Shown: piece after piece, positions 1 through 11,515 of the stretch
Layout of the letters: each line of letters begins with the position of its first letter
How positions within the stretch are numbered: position 1 is the stretch's first letter
DNA from: Biscogniauxia marginata
Lineage: Eukaryota; Ascomycota; Sordariomycetes; Xylariales; Xylariaceae
Direction: 5' to 3'
DNA length: 64,000 bases
Assembly: GCA_022695795.1 (NCBI GenBank)
Contig: MU404081.1
Span: 62,001-126,000, forward strand
Program-made: the position numbers and the translations under genes
The notes under the pieces: model-generated
What the model was told of the DNA's origin: nothing
Databases searched by the model: none
The model's input: only the letters and a program-made list of their open reading frames with translations

Positions 1-968
1 TATTAAATCTTTATTAAGACTATAATTACTTTTATTTTTAATTGTAACTTTTTTAAAACGTTATTTCTAGTTTTTTATATTAATTCGTATGTAAATTAAT
101 ATAATTATTTTGTTACTTTGTTATTTTGTTATTTAAATATTTTTTATTAATTTTTAATTTATAGTTTCCTTTTTTATTAAAAAGATTTATTTAAATGTTT
201 TTCTTTTTTTTAATGTAATAAATCTTAAAATTAAAATTAAATAGGAAAATTATTTAATGTTTATGTTTTTAATTAAGCGTTTATATTATTATAAATCGTG
301 TAAGGTTTTTATAATTTAAATAAATATCGATAGGTTTTTTGGTTTTATTAAGTTATAGTTTTTATTTTTTTAATGCTTTAATAATTATTAATAGTTTTTT
401 TGTTATAGATTTAATAGTTTAATTTAGCATTATATAGTGTTTTAAATAGGTACGTGATTAAGTACCATTTTTTATTGGTTTTTAGTTATTTTAAAATTGT
501 TTTAATAGCGAAATTTAAGGCGTTTATCTTTAGTTGTTTCTTTTTATTTTCGTTTAAAAGTTTATATATAATCTTATTAATTATAACTTCTTTTAATTGT
601 TAAAAAGCTTATTTAGCTTTTTTAATGAAGTGGAAAGCTTTTTTTGTTTTTATTAAGGTAATTAGTTTCGTTAATGGTTTAGCGATTCGCCCGAAATCTT
701 AAATGAGTTATTTAACGTAATTAATAAAGCTAAGAAATATATATATATTTATAACACTCTTAAGTTTTAGTTAATTCTTAATTATTACTATTTTTCCTTT
801 TTAAATATAAATTTCTTTTAAACTTATTATAAACCTTAAGTAATTTAGTTTTTTAATATGTTATTTATTTTTAGTTAAATAAACGAGTAGGTTTACCTTT
901 TTTAAGGTTTTTAATATTTGTTTTATATGTTTTTTATACTCCTTTTCGCTTTTTAAGTAAATTAATAT

Positions 969-980
969 ATCGTTTAAATA
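969..980 (-). other. Reverse transcriptase active-site relic (Y-L-N-D)
   Basis: The minus strand reads Y-L-N-D between F-V and I-L-I-Y, as in the Ty3/Gypsy catalytic motif Y-L-D-D. The first aspartate is asparagine (AAC for GAC), one G-to-A change. The frame remains readable for about 60 codons on each side, with a single in-frame stop in a position normally occupied by glutamine in the block upstream. Confidence 0.85.
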
Positions 981-3501
981 AACGAATATAAATTTATTTA
1001 GAAACTTATAAAAAACCGTTATAATTATATGTTAAAATGTAATAAGTGCGTTAATAAGTTTAAATGGTATAACTTTATACTTATAATGTTTATATATTAT
1101 CTAGAAGGCGGTGTACTATTTATATTTTTTGGTTATTTTAATTATATAATAATTATTACGAAGGTTTAATATTATAAAGATTTAGGTCTTATTAATTTGC
1201 TTTTTTATGAGTTTTATTAGTAATAATAAGTATTTGTTCTTTTTTGTTACTTTATTAAGGTGTTAATAATTAATTATTCGTCGTTATATTAAATTTCTTT
1301 TTTTATTAATATATTGTTTTTCGTTTTTATTAACTTTTAGTATTATAATTACTAGGTGTTTTAATGAGAACTTTAATTCTCAAATATATTCTTTATTAAG
1401 ATTCTTTTAAATTCTTTTTTATAATGCTTTTTATTTTTCTTGATTTATAAGATATATTAAGAATAGTTTTAGCTGTTTTTTTTTAAATAAATTTAGTGAT
1501 TTTATTAGTTATATTTTGGTAATTCTTTTTTTATTTTGTTTTTAAATAATTTATAGAAACGGAGGTACTTACGTAATACTCTTTTCGTTAAATCTTTAAG
1601 CTTAGTTACTTTAATTATATAAGCGATATGTTTCGTTTTTATATTCGTTTTTTAGTGTTATTTATAATACTTATTTTATAATTTATAGTGGTTAACTCTT
1701 TTTAATTTTAATTTTAATAAAGCGTGTTTATTTTAAAATTTATTTGTAAATTACTTCTTTTAAATTAATTTATTTTTAGGATTATGTTGTGACTTAATAT
1801 ATATATAATGTTAAAAATGACTTATTTAAAATGTTTTTAAATGGTTATTAAAAGAGGAATTGTTTTTTTAGTACTTTGCTATTTTCGTAATTAAATATAT
1901 TTTTTTTAAAGTTTCGTAGTTTATATAAACTTTGTTTATATATTTATAATATATTGTCTTTTTAAGTTATCTCGGTTAAGATATAGCTTTTATTTGTTTT
2001 TAAGTTTATAAGGGCTTTATATTTCCTTTTATTATACTTAACTTTAGTTATAATAATATTGTTAAGTCTTAATTAGATTTCGTATAAGGACTTGTCGTTT
2101 ATGGCTTCTCGCTGCCTTATTAATAAAAGCTTTTGCCGTTTTTTAGTTTTCTATATTTTTTATTTTTTGGGTTTTTTTGGGTCGTTACGGCTTTAATGTC
2201 TTTTTATTTTTAGGTTTTTATAAAAACGTGTTTTTAGTAATTATTATTTAAATAGTTTTTTTTAATTATTTTTTAAGTAATAAGGGATAAAAGGTTTATT
2301 CTTTATATAGAACTTTATATATTAAAACTTTAATTTCTTTTTAAGGGCCTTTTTATAACTTAAGTTTGTTTTTTTATTAATTCGAAGCTTTTTAAGGTTC
2401 TAAATTATTTTTAAATAAAAAGTATAATTCTCGGATTTGTTTATTAAGGGTAATTTAATGTTTTTTTATAGGTTTATATATATTTTTAAAAACTTTTTTT
2501 CTTTTTTGAAATATATTTTAACGATTTATTTATAACTTAGTTTAGTCGTATGTATTTTTACTTATTATTTTATTAAGTGTTTCTTTATAAAACCGAATAA
2601 ATTAGTGTCGTACTTAGCTCGTTTTTCGAGCTAGTATGAAAAATATAATCCTTTTTATAATTCTTATAATTCTTTTTTAATTTCGTCTTTTTCGAAACCC
2701 GCTTCGAGTAAATCGTGTATATTATATGGTATTAAAGTGTAATATATATAACTTTTAATAATCGCTTTATTGTTTTTTTCGGAATTTAGGTAAAGATAAT
2801 ATGCTTTAAAATATTATGGCTATTATGAGACGTTATTATAAATATATATATATTTTTTTTCATGTTATTATTTTCCGGTTTTTAAGGATAGTAATTAGCT
2901 TTATTTTTAGAGCTTTAATGTATTTAATAGGTGTCGTTAATATAAAAGTTTTAATATAATAATATATGTTCTTTTTTTAGTTATTTTATTATTTTTGGTT
3001 TTGGTTTAAGTTTTTTACTTAATAACTTATTAAGCTAGTTAATATTATTTAAACTTTAATAAATATCGTAATTATTATTTATATAAAACTTCCGGTTTAA
3101 GTTATTATGTTTATTTCTTTTTTAGTGTATTTCGCATTTATTGTTATTATAATGGCTTTAATATAATTTATTATAATTTAACTTAATTATTAAGTCGTAT
3201 TTTAATTTATAAGTATTATATTTATATAGTAATTCGTTTTCGTTATATCTTTACTTAGCTTATTTTAGCGTGAAGTATTTTAAGTATAAGTAATTATACT
3301 TTAAATAGTTTTTATAATCGACTTAATAATATTTATAGCTTTTTTTATAAGGACTTCCTTGTCTTTTTTTGCCTTAATAATAATAATAATAAATACTTAG
3401 TTTATTTCTTTGTTGTTTTCGAAATGAACTCTTACTTTAAAGGTTTTTTTCTCGGGTTAAGGAATCTTTCTTGTTTTTAGTTTTTGTTTTTTAAGACTTC
3501 G

Positions 3502-3543
3502 GTACTCGTTTTTATAATGTCTTTTTTTTTTATAATTAAAACA
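3502..3543 (-). other. Relic of a Gag CCHC zinc knuckle
   Basis: Read on the minus strand without gaps, these 42 bases give C-F-N-Y-K-K-K-R-H-Y-K-N-E-Y, with the spacing of a C-x2-C-x4-H-x4-C retroviral-type knuckle. The two missing cysteines are both tyrosine (TAT or TAC in place of TGT or TGC) and the usual glycines are lysine or arginine, so each loss is a single G-to-A type change. This fixes the orientation and the Gag/Pol boundary of the minus-strand element. Confidence 0.75.
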
Positions 3544-4653
3544 CTTAATAGTTAATTTTTTTTGTTTTTTTTGCTTTTTTTAAGTAGCGTTAATTTTAAT
3601 GGGGTTTAACTTAGTTTTAGTGCCTTTTTTTGTTTTGGTATTACTTTTATAATTTCCTTTTTTTTATTAATCGCCGTTTCTTCGTTATATCGTCTTTTTT
3701 TAAGGTACCGTTTAAAGTTTTCGTTATTAATAATAATTGTTATTATAACGTAATTATTAAACTTTTTTAGGTTTCTTTTTTTATATAATTCTTTAATTCT
3801 TAATAAAATAAATAATATAGGTTTTTAATAAGTAATTATAACTAGTTTATAAGTTTTTTGAATTTAATAGTGTAATTTAAGGCCTTTTTGTTTTGTTATA
3901 ATTTATAAAATCAAGTTTTAGTTTATTACTTAAAGATTAAGTTATTAAATATAAACCTAAGTTGTTTTTTAAACTTTTTATAATTCTTAAAAACCTTTTT
4001 CGTGTCTTTTTAAGTGTTTAGTTTATTATTTAAATGATTTTTTAATATTAGTTAAAACTAGGTTAAAGTAGTTTTAACAAGGAGCTGAGATACCGTGAAA
4101 ACTTTTTATTTTTTAACAGTAATTATTTCGTGATAAAACCATAAATAAGTTCCGGCTTAAATTAAAAATCCTTTTAAATTATTTAACTTATTATACTTAT
4201 TAGGTGTAATTAGTTTAAAACCTTTTATATTAAGGGTTATTATGTTGTTTTTATCGTTTAAGTTATTAAGGTCGTTATTATTTAAGAGTAGCTTCGATTA
4301 TTTATTTTTAAGAAGTAAAAGTTATTTTATTTATTTGTTTTCTTTTTTAAGTGCTTTTTTTTCCTTTTTTTCTTTTTTTTAAATGATTTTTTTATTAAGC
4401 TTTAAAGGTATCTTTTTAAAGCTCTTTTTTAATTATAATTATAATTAATTTTTATGTTGGTTTTTTTAAATTGTTTTGTTATATCGTAAAAGAATTTAAA
4501 GTTTTCGTTTAAGAGCTTATTAATTATTGTTTTTTTAATTATTTCTTTTTTTATTACTTTTTAGTTTTAAGGGGTATGCTTGTTTTAAGATAGTCCGACC
4601 GAGAGTCCCTTTTTTTAAATTAATATTAAGTATTAATTAAGAAGTTATTAAAA

Positions 4654-5173
4654 TATAACGAACCTTTTTATATGTTTTTAGTTAGTTAACTTTATAAGTA
4701 AGTACGTACTAGGTTTTCTTGATTTAAAAGTAATAATAAATTAAGATTAATTTAAAAGATTTACTTTTTCTTATTCGTTAAAGAGATTTTAAGGTATTTT
4801 TATTATAATATTAAAAAGTAATTATAGTTTTAAATTAATAGCTAAAGAACTAAAATAAATAACTAGACATATAAGAAACACCGTTTTTTTTATATTTATT
4901 TATTTTATTTTTTATTCCTTATAATTAATATGTTAAATATCTTTAAATAAGTTTTATTTATACTTATTTATTTTCTATTAAATGTTGCTAAATGTGTTTA
5001 TTTATACATATTTATTTTTTATTGGATGTTACTAGATATGTTTATTTATATATATCTATATTACGTAATAATAGGTTGCTTTCCTTTTCCAGGATCTATG
5101 TCCGGTGTAGAAGAAAGAATAGTGGGAATAGTACCCCTGTCATTTGATTGCTTACCCTGGTTGGTTCGTAACA
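4654..5173 (-). repeat. RIP-mutated LTR, same family as the solo LTR at 24708-25183
   Basis: Aligned by eye with the reverse complement of 24708-25183, this segment matches from end to end. It starts TATAACGAACC (the undamaged copy gives TGTGACGAACC) and ends GGTTCGTAACA. Differences are overwhelmingly C-to-T and G-to-A, except in the last 100 bases (about 5075-5173), which are almost unchanged. It is 520 bp against 476 bp; the surplus is one additional copy of a roughly 44-bp internal unit. It is oriented leftwards, so it serves as 5' LTR of the minus-strand element. I see no matching target duplication at its two ends, as expected for one LTR of a larger element. Confidence 0.9.
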
Positions 5174-7601
5174 ATAATTTAACACCTCTTATATAAGACT
5201 AATTATATTAAAAGCAAACAAAAAAGTTAAAATAAAAAAACCTCCCCCGCCGTCTCGCTTAGCTAAAAAAGCTTTAAATCTAAACAACTTTAATAATAAT
5301 AATAACAAAAAAAGATCATTAAAAAATCCACTTTATAAACCCCTTAATAAAAAACCAAAATAAAAACCCTTAAATAACAAAAATAAACTTATTTAAACCT
5401 TTAAATAAATTTTAAAGCGAACCCTTTTTATAATATTAAAAACCTTAATAATAATTAATCTTATTCACCTTAATAAATTTATATTATATAATAAAAAAAA
5501 CTTATTTAAATTTTAAGTATAATAAATAAAAATAAAAACATATATTAAAACTTATTATAAAAACTTCCTAAAAAATTATTAACATATTAATTAAATAAAA
5601 AAGCTCTTAACTAAAAAAGCCTAAATATAACACTAATAAAAAACCAACACTATTAAACGAATAAACTTAAAAGACAATTAACTTAACTATATTTAAGCGT
5701 TAAAAAAACGCTTTTACGACTTAATAAAAAAACATAAAAACGCTAAAAAAATATAAAAACTTAAATATCAAAAAAATATATCTTAATACTTAACCAAGCT
5801 CTTTAATCTAAATAAAGTCGTTTAATAATTTAAAACTACTTTTTAAAATCATTAAACTAATATATTCCAAATAAGGCTTTACTTTAAACTTAAATAAAGA
5901 ATTCCTCTTCATCATTTAAAAAACAAATTAAATCTATAAAAATATACTAACTAATTCGGTTATTTTATTAAAAAAAAAGCTTATTTCGACTTCGAAACCC
6001 TCGAAATTAAGCTAACTTAATCGTAAAAAAAACACTGGCTTTAAATTCAGCCCAAACTAATCCTCAAAAAAATCAAAAAAAATAATAAAAAACTTAAACC
6101 CAAAAAAAAGAAATAAAAAAACGTTAAATCTACCTTAAAAAAGATAAAATAAACCGATATAAACTAATATAAAAAAAACAAAAAGAAATATTAAAAATAT
6201 AATAAAAATAATTATCACACTTTAAACTATTTTATAAAAAAAATATTAATAATAAAGAATTACCACTTACGCCGAATAAAGTATCCGTTATAAAAAAATT
6301 AAATAATAATCTTTAAAACCCCTTAACACTTAAAAAAGCCAAAATTAACTCTATTTTAAAAAAAATAAACCAAAATTAAATAATTACCTTTAAAAAAACG
6401 AAAACGAAATCGAATTTTTAAAAAACCCTTATATTACGCCTCATAAAAATATATAACTTAAATAAAATATTATAATTCAAATAATAACTATTAAAAAAAA
6501 CTAACTAAGAAATAAATAATATATATAAATAACTTTAAAAACATAAAAAAAAAAACTCGAAATTATAAAATCCCTCTCGAGAATTTCCAAAAATGTTAAA
6601 AACCTAAAAATAAACTATTATTAAACATTAAACCTATAATTATTATAACATTACTATATAAAAAAAAGCGTTAACTTAAAATCTTATTAAACTCGAAAGT
6701 AAAAGTTTTAATTATATTTATTATTAAGTGCTAATAATAAAAACTATTTATAATTAAAAAAAACTAAAAAAAAACTATAATTACGAGAAATATAACTATT
6801 ATAAAAAACAATAAAAAATACTATACCGATTTATTAATATTAAAGCATAAAAAAACTATTTCTCTTAAATCGCCTTTAAACTTAATATTATAAATAATAA
6901 ATACGATATTATTTTACCTTAATAATAACTAAAAATTTATTTTCCTTTTACTTATTACAAAAAACATTATACCTCGTTTATTACCCTTAAAAAGTATTTA
7001 TAATATATAATAAAAACCTTTTATAAAAAATTTTTAAGAAATTTAAATAATATATCCTTATTATAACAAAAAAAGCAATAAAACGATTTTTAAATTATTA
7101 ACTATAAAATCATAAAATTAAAATTATAAAAGGAAAAACACTTACTTAAAATCCCTTTTACGTTATAAATAAACAAAAACTTAATACTTTAAAATTATAA
7201 CTTAAAAACATACTTAACATAAGAAAAATTCGAAAGTTTATATTAATGTGCGTTACACTTATAATGTTTATGCCAAAAAAAAACCTTTTAAACCTCTTTA
7301 AACTAATAATAAATTATTATGTTTTTAACGTCATTATAAAACCTATATATTATTTAATCCCTTTAATTACGAAAATATAAACGAAATTCCGTATTACCTA
7401 ATAATTTACCAAAATAAACCTTAAATTGAGATTTAATCTTATTTAAATTAAAAAATAAATAAATAAAAAACAGCATTTCAATATAAATATAATTTATTTA
7501 AATACTTAATTATACCTTTTAAATTAATTAATACGTTCGTAACATTTTAAGCGATAATAAATAACATTTTTAAAAACATAATTAATACCGGCGTATAAAT
7601 A

Positions 7602-7613
7602 TATATTAATAAT
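7602..7613 (+). other. Reverse transcriptase active-site relic (Y-I-N-N)
   Basis: Both catalytic aspartates of the Gypsy Y-I-D-D box read as asparagine (AAT AAT), two G-to-A changes. About 35 codons upstream in the same frame a P-F-K-L-I-N block corresponds to the conserved PFGL-N segment, and downstream the frame reads I-L-I-Y and then a lysine-rich stretch with H and V-L-x-R-L spacing typical of the RT palm and thumb. Confidence 0.8.
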
Positions 7614-9057
7614 ATACTTATATATATTAACACAAAAAAATAATATAATAAAATCGTTAAAAAGGTGTTATAACGACTTATTAAATACCATTTAATAATT
7701 GCACCTTAAAAATATAAATAAATAATATATAAAATAAAAATTTTAAGTTATATTATAAGCTTAAAAGGAATTTTAATAATATAAAACAAAATTAAATACG
7801 TTTTAAAATAAAAAGCGCTTATAAATCTAAAAAATCTTAATAATTTATTAAATTTATTAATTTCTATTATTAATTTATTAAGAACTTCTTTATTATAATA
7901 AAACCAATTATAAAAAAAATAAAAGAATTAAAAAGAATTGAAAAATAAAAAAAAATAAAAAAATAAATTATGCCTTTAAAATATTAAAATGGCAATTTAT
8001 TTTCACGTTTATCTTTACTTATTTTAATCCCGAGAAATAAGCCTATATAAAAACAAATATTTCCGATTTTACTATTAAAACAATATTATCTTAAAAAAAT
8101 AAAAATAATAAGTTTTAACTTATTACTTTTTACTTTTAAAAGTTAACTTTAACTAAAATAAACTATAAAATACATAATAAAAAACTATTAATAATAATTA
8201 ACTTCTTTAATAAATAAAAGTAATACCTTAAAAAAGCTCGACACCGCATTAAAATATTTTCGGACTATTAAAACTTAATTTATTTCATTACCATTAAAAT
8301 ATTAAATTAATAATAAATAAAATAATTATAATAACTATTATTATATTGATTTATTATTAATTATAAACCGAGTAAGTAAAATAAGAAAACTAATATCTTA
8401 TTTTAATTAAAACAATATCGGCTTAAAAAAATTAAAAATTAATTAATCACGATAATTTTATAAAAAAAACATTTTTCGTACTTTTAAAATCCAGAATTTA
8501 TTATTATATTAAATATAACCATTTTTACTTTAAACCGCTTATATAACTTATTAATACTTAAATAACTATTTAAGTTTATTAAAAAAGTTAAAACGGAAAA
8601 GTTTAAAAACTTAACCTATTTATATAAAATAAAATACCTAATTAAAAACGTAAATTTATAAAATAAATTACTTTATCGTAAAAACCGTTTATAAAGGAAT
8701 TCGTTATAAAATATAAAAAATACTAATAAAACAAGATATTTAAGTATACTCTTTATAATTCACTTTAACTTATAAAGTTATATTACGTACTTTAATAAAT
8801 AATAATTATAAATTTTATTATTAACCTTCTTTTGTTAAATAAATATAATTTTATTTAAGTTATAATAAACCTTTTCTTAAAAATAATATATTTCGTTTTA
8901 CTTAAAAAAAATAATAAACTTAATAAAGATTTTCGTTAAGACATACTAAAAACTTTATAATGTGCCTTTTAATATTATTTTTAATAAAAACTCTAAATTT
9001 ACGGCTTATTTATAACGAAACTTTCTTAAGTTAATAAGTATTAAACCTTATATAAAT

Positions 9058-9240
9058 ACCGCTTTTTATCCCTAAATAAACAAATAAATAAAACGCCTTA
9101 ACAAAACTTTAAAAGTTTATTTAAGGATATTTATTAACTATAAAATATTTAATTAAAAAGATTTTCTCTTCACGATAAAGTTTATATATAATAATATAAA
9201 ATTAATATTATTTTATATAACCCCGTTTTATATGAATTAT
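9058..9240 (+). other. Integrase core relic
   Basis: From 9058 the plus-strand frame reads T-A-F-Y-P-stop-I-N-K-stop-I-K-R-L-N-K-T-L. This has the spacing of the conserved Ty3/Gypsy integrase block around the catalytic glutamate (H-P-Q-T-D-G-Q-T-E-R), with stops where glutamines belong and lysine in place of the glutamate. Aromatic and hydrophobic residues continue as in the family for another 40 codons. Confidence 0.75.
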
Positions 9241-10150
9241 AACTACCATTTTACGTTTTATAACCCTCCTTTTAACGTTTTAAGAAATTTAAATAGTTAA
9301 TTATATACTTATTAAATAATCTAAGTACATTTAAAAGCGTAATAACACCTAAAAAAAAGTCGCTAACGAATAAAAAAATAAAAAAATAAAAAACGAAAAA
9401 AGGCTTTTATTTTTATAAAAAGGTAATTAATAATACTAAATAAGAAGAATATTAAAATAAAACGACTAATAAAAAAACTTAATAAAAATATATAAACCTT
9501 ATAAAATTTAAAAAGTAATTTTATTAATTATTATTAAGTTTTAACTTTTAAAGCGTTAAAAATTTATAATTTATTTTATGTTTTATTTATTAAACTTTAC
9601 CGTGTTAATAATTAAGTACCTTTTAATATTAACTAAATTCTATAAAAAGTAAACTTAATTAAAGTTAATAACTATATAATAAATAAAGTTATAAACTTTA
9701 TAAAAACGTAAAGAAATATAAAATACTTAATTAAATAAGATAAATAAATAGCTAAAAAACACTAAATATAAAAACTATATAATCACTTTTTTAAATAAGG
9801 TATAAAAAAAGTAATTCTTTAATTTTATTAGTAAAATCTAGGTAAATTAATTAATTTATAAATTATAAACCTTAAAATATAAAGCGTTTAAAGGTAAACT
9901 TAAAAAAAAAGGAAATATTATTATATAAATAAGTACTACTAAGCTTATTAAGAATTATTAATTATAAACCTTATTTTAATAAACTAGTAATAAGAATATA
10001 AAATATAATAATATCAACTTACAATTAAAGGTAATTACCTTAAAACAATAACTACGTATATAAATAAGTATTAAATTCTTAACTAAAGTCAAAAAGAAAC
10101 TTAAACTCCTAAGTCCTTAAAAACTAAAGAGAATTATTAGTTAAATATAA

Positions 10151-11515
10151 ATCTCAGTTCTAAGCCCAGTACCCCTTGTCACAAACACAATGGCCGCATT
10201 GATACTTGAAGATTCTCGGCCCCTATGTGAAGGGCTGAATTTGGGTACAACAAAGACAGGTTACACAACATGAACAACACAGATTTGGGCACCGAGCATG
10301 AATGAATAGAGCCAGTCGTCCGTTTGGGTACCCATATTCTACCCCAAGTCAGTTGAGTTGTGATAGAATGCGGCTATGACTCACCCACTTCGATGTTGGC
10401 GTCCTGCTTCCGCGATTCGTGAAACCCTCCGGACGAGCGTGGGGGAATTACTCTCTAATCAAACACGAAGTGTGAGAACGATGGGCCGTGATTGCTTTCC
10501 TTACCTAACGATTCATTAATTCGTATCTGTAATCTGTTTGGAAAGTCAGTCCATATGCACGCCGCCCAGCCTTGACAGTGCTTACCATAGACGTAACTGG
10601 TTAATTAGCCCTACGATAGACGACTGAGAATCAGGCTGTGACAACATTCAAAGCGATGGGTGGTATCCAAAGTTTACATGTGTAGATGAGATCTCTAGTA
10701 GCCGATAAAGGTGGGAAAGGGGGGGGAGGGGGGCGAATATTCCAGGCGGACGCTATTTCACGAAGTCTCATTATCGGCACGATTTGTGAAGTTTCATATC
10801 TACACATGTCTCAGAATTTTCACTCTACGATTTTTTCAAGAGATCCCTACGTAATACTGTCAATTTTTTGTTCGCAGTTGTGCATCAGCTAGAGTACAAA
10901 GGCGGGACGAGCAAGGCGGCTACCAGCACTTGTCTCCAGCAACCGCTGCTCATACCCACTTGTTGAAACCATAGGTTCCCGTATCAACCGGAGTCTTGTT
11001 GCCCTATCAATCAGTCCTTCCATCAAAGCTTCTCCGCACTACGAGGATAGAGCCTTGCTTCGGAAGACCAAAAAGACCAGGCTCTTGTCTTTCCATCAAG
11101 CCCAAAGGAACTCAACGGGAACGCTCCTAAAAAGTTCTTCTCTACAGATATAATTCTATCTTGTTCTTCGGCAAACGAAACATCAATAGTTTCTTGTTTA
11201 CTTGACACAGTCGAGAGTTGAGCCGATACCTACAAAATCCGGCACAACTTACATACTTTACTCTAGCCCCTTGCCGCGCGCTTTTCAGCGCTACGCCAAC
11301 GTCTATTTTACCCCGGAGCCCCTCAATTCAAGCTTCATCTAGAGCCCTCACCCTGCACCTATTACTCTATCTCACCCCGGTTCGAGAAGGAGCAATCCTC
11401 CTCCCTTTACCTCCCAGGGAGCGCTAAATCACCTTATGTAACCGCTTCGGTGCCAGGTTATGTACCTAGGCATATCTACTGACTACCTAGTATCTGAGAA
11501 GAAAATACAGTCACC
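10151..11515. other. Intergenic region upstream of the helicase gene
   Basis: Normal base composition starts sharply after about 10150. I see no conserved coding sequence. A guanine-rich tract at 10710-10733 has several runs of three or more G and could form a G-quadruplex. The last 300 bases before 11516 are pyrimidine-rich, as is common for fungal 5' leaders. Confidence 0.5.

Larger units (their letters stand above)
1..4653 (-). mobile_element. RIP-decayed Ty3/Gypsy retrotransposon, internal region (5' part)
   Basis: Extremely AT-rich, T-rich on the plus strand, with no open frame. On the minus strand a Gag-Pol order can still be traced through stop codons. A Gag zinc-knuckle relic lies at 3502-3543. 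Reverse transcriptase follows at about 1130-840, with the catalytic Y-x-D-D motif at 969-980 reading Y-L-N-D, preceded by a degraded PFGL-NAP-TF block and followed by an ILIY-KSE block. Nearly all departures from a normal Gypsy protein are explained by G-to-A or C-to-T changes. The 5' LTR is at 4654-5173; RNase H and integrase should lie left of position 1. Family assignment to Ty3/Gypsy is firm; a chromovirus subtype is only suspected. Confidence 0.85.
5174..10150 (+). mobile_element. RIP-decayed Ty3/Gypsy retrotransposon, second family
   Basis: AT-rich, but A-rich on the plus strand, the opposite asymmetry from 1-4653. Reading through stops on the plus strand gives a proline-rich, then aspartate/lysine-rich Gag-like start near 5240. 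Reverse transcriptase is at about 7480-7780, with the catalytic box at 7602-7613 reading Y-I-N-N. The C-terminal half of integrase is at about 9058-9240. Residues around the RT box (T-G-V before it, I-L-I-Y after it) differ from those of the left element, so this is a separate family. Its right edge near 10150 is abrupt and I found no LTR there; the left edge abuts the other element's LTR. It is probably a truncated copy or one interrupted by the neighbour. Confidence 0.8.

Noticed and set aside
1..10150. Mitochondrial DNA insertion or contamination as explanation for the AT-rich block
   Set aside because: Readable Gypsy Gag, RT and integrase relics with transition-type changes and an LTR shared with the nuclear copy at 24708 explain it better.
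10686..10892. Open frame of 68 codons upstream of the helicase
   Set aside because: Starts in a G-rich low-complexity tract, no family resemblance, no intron context; probably chance.
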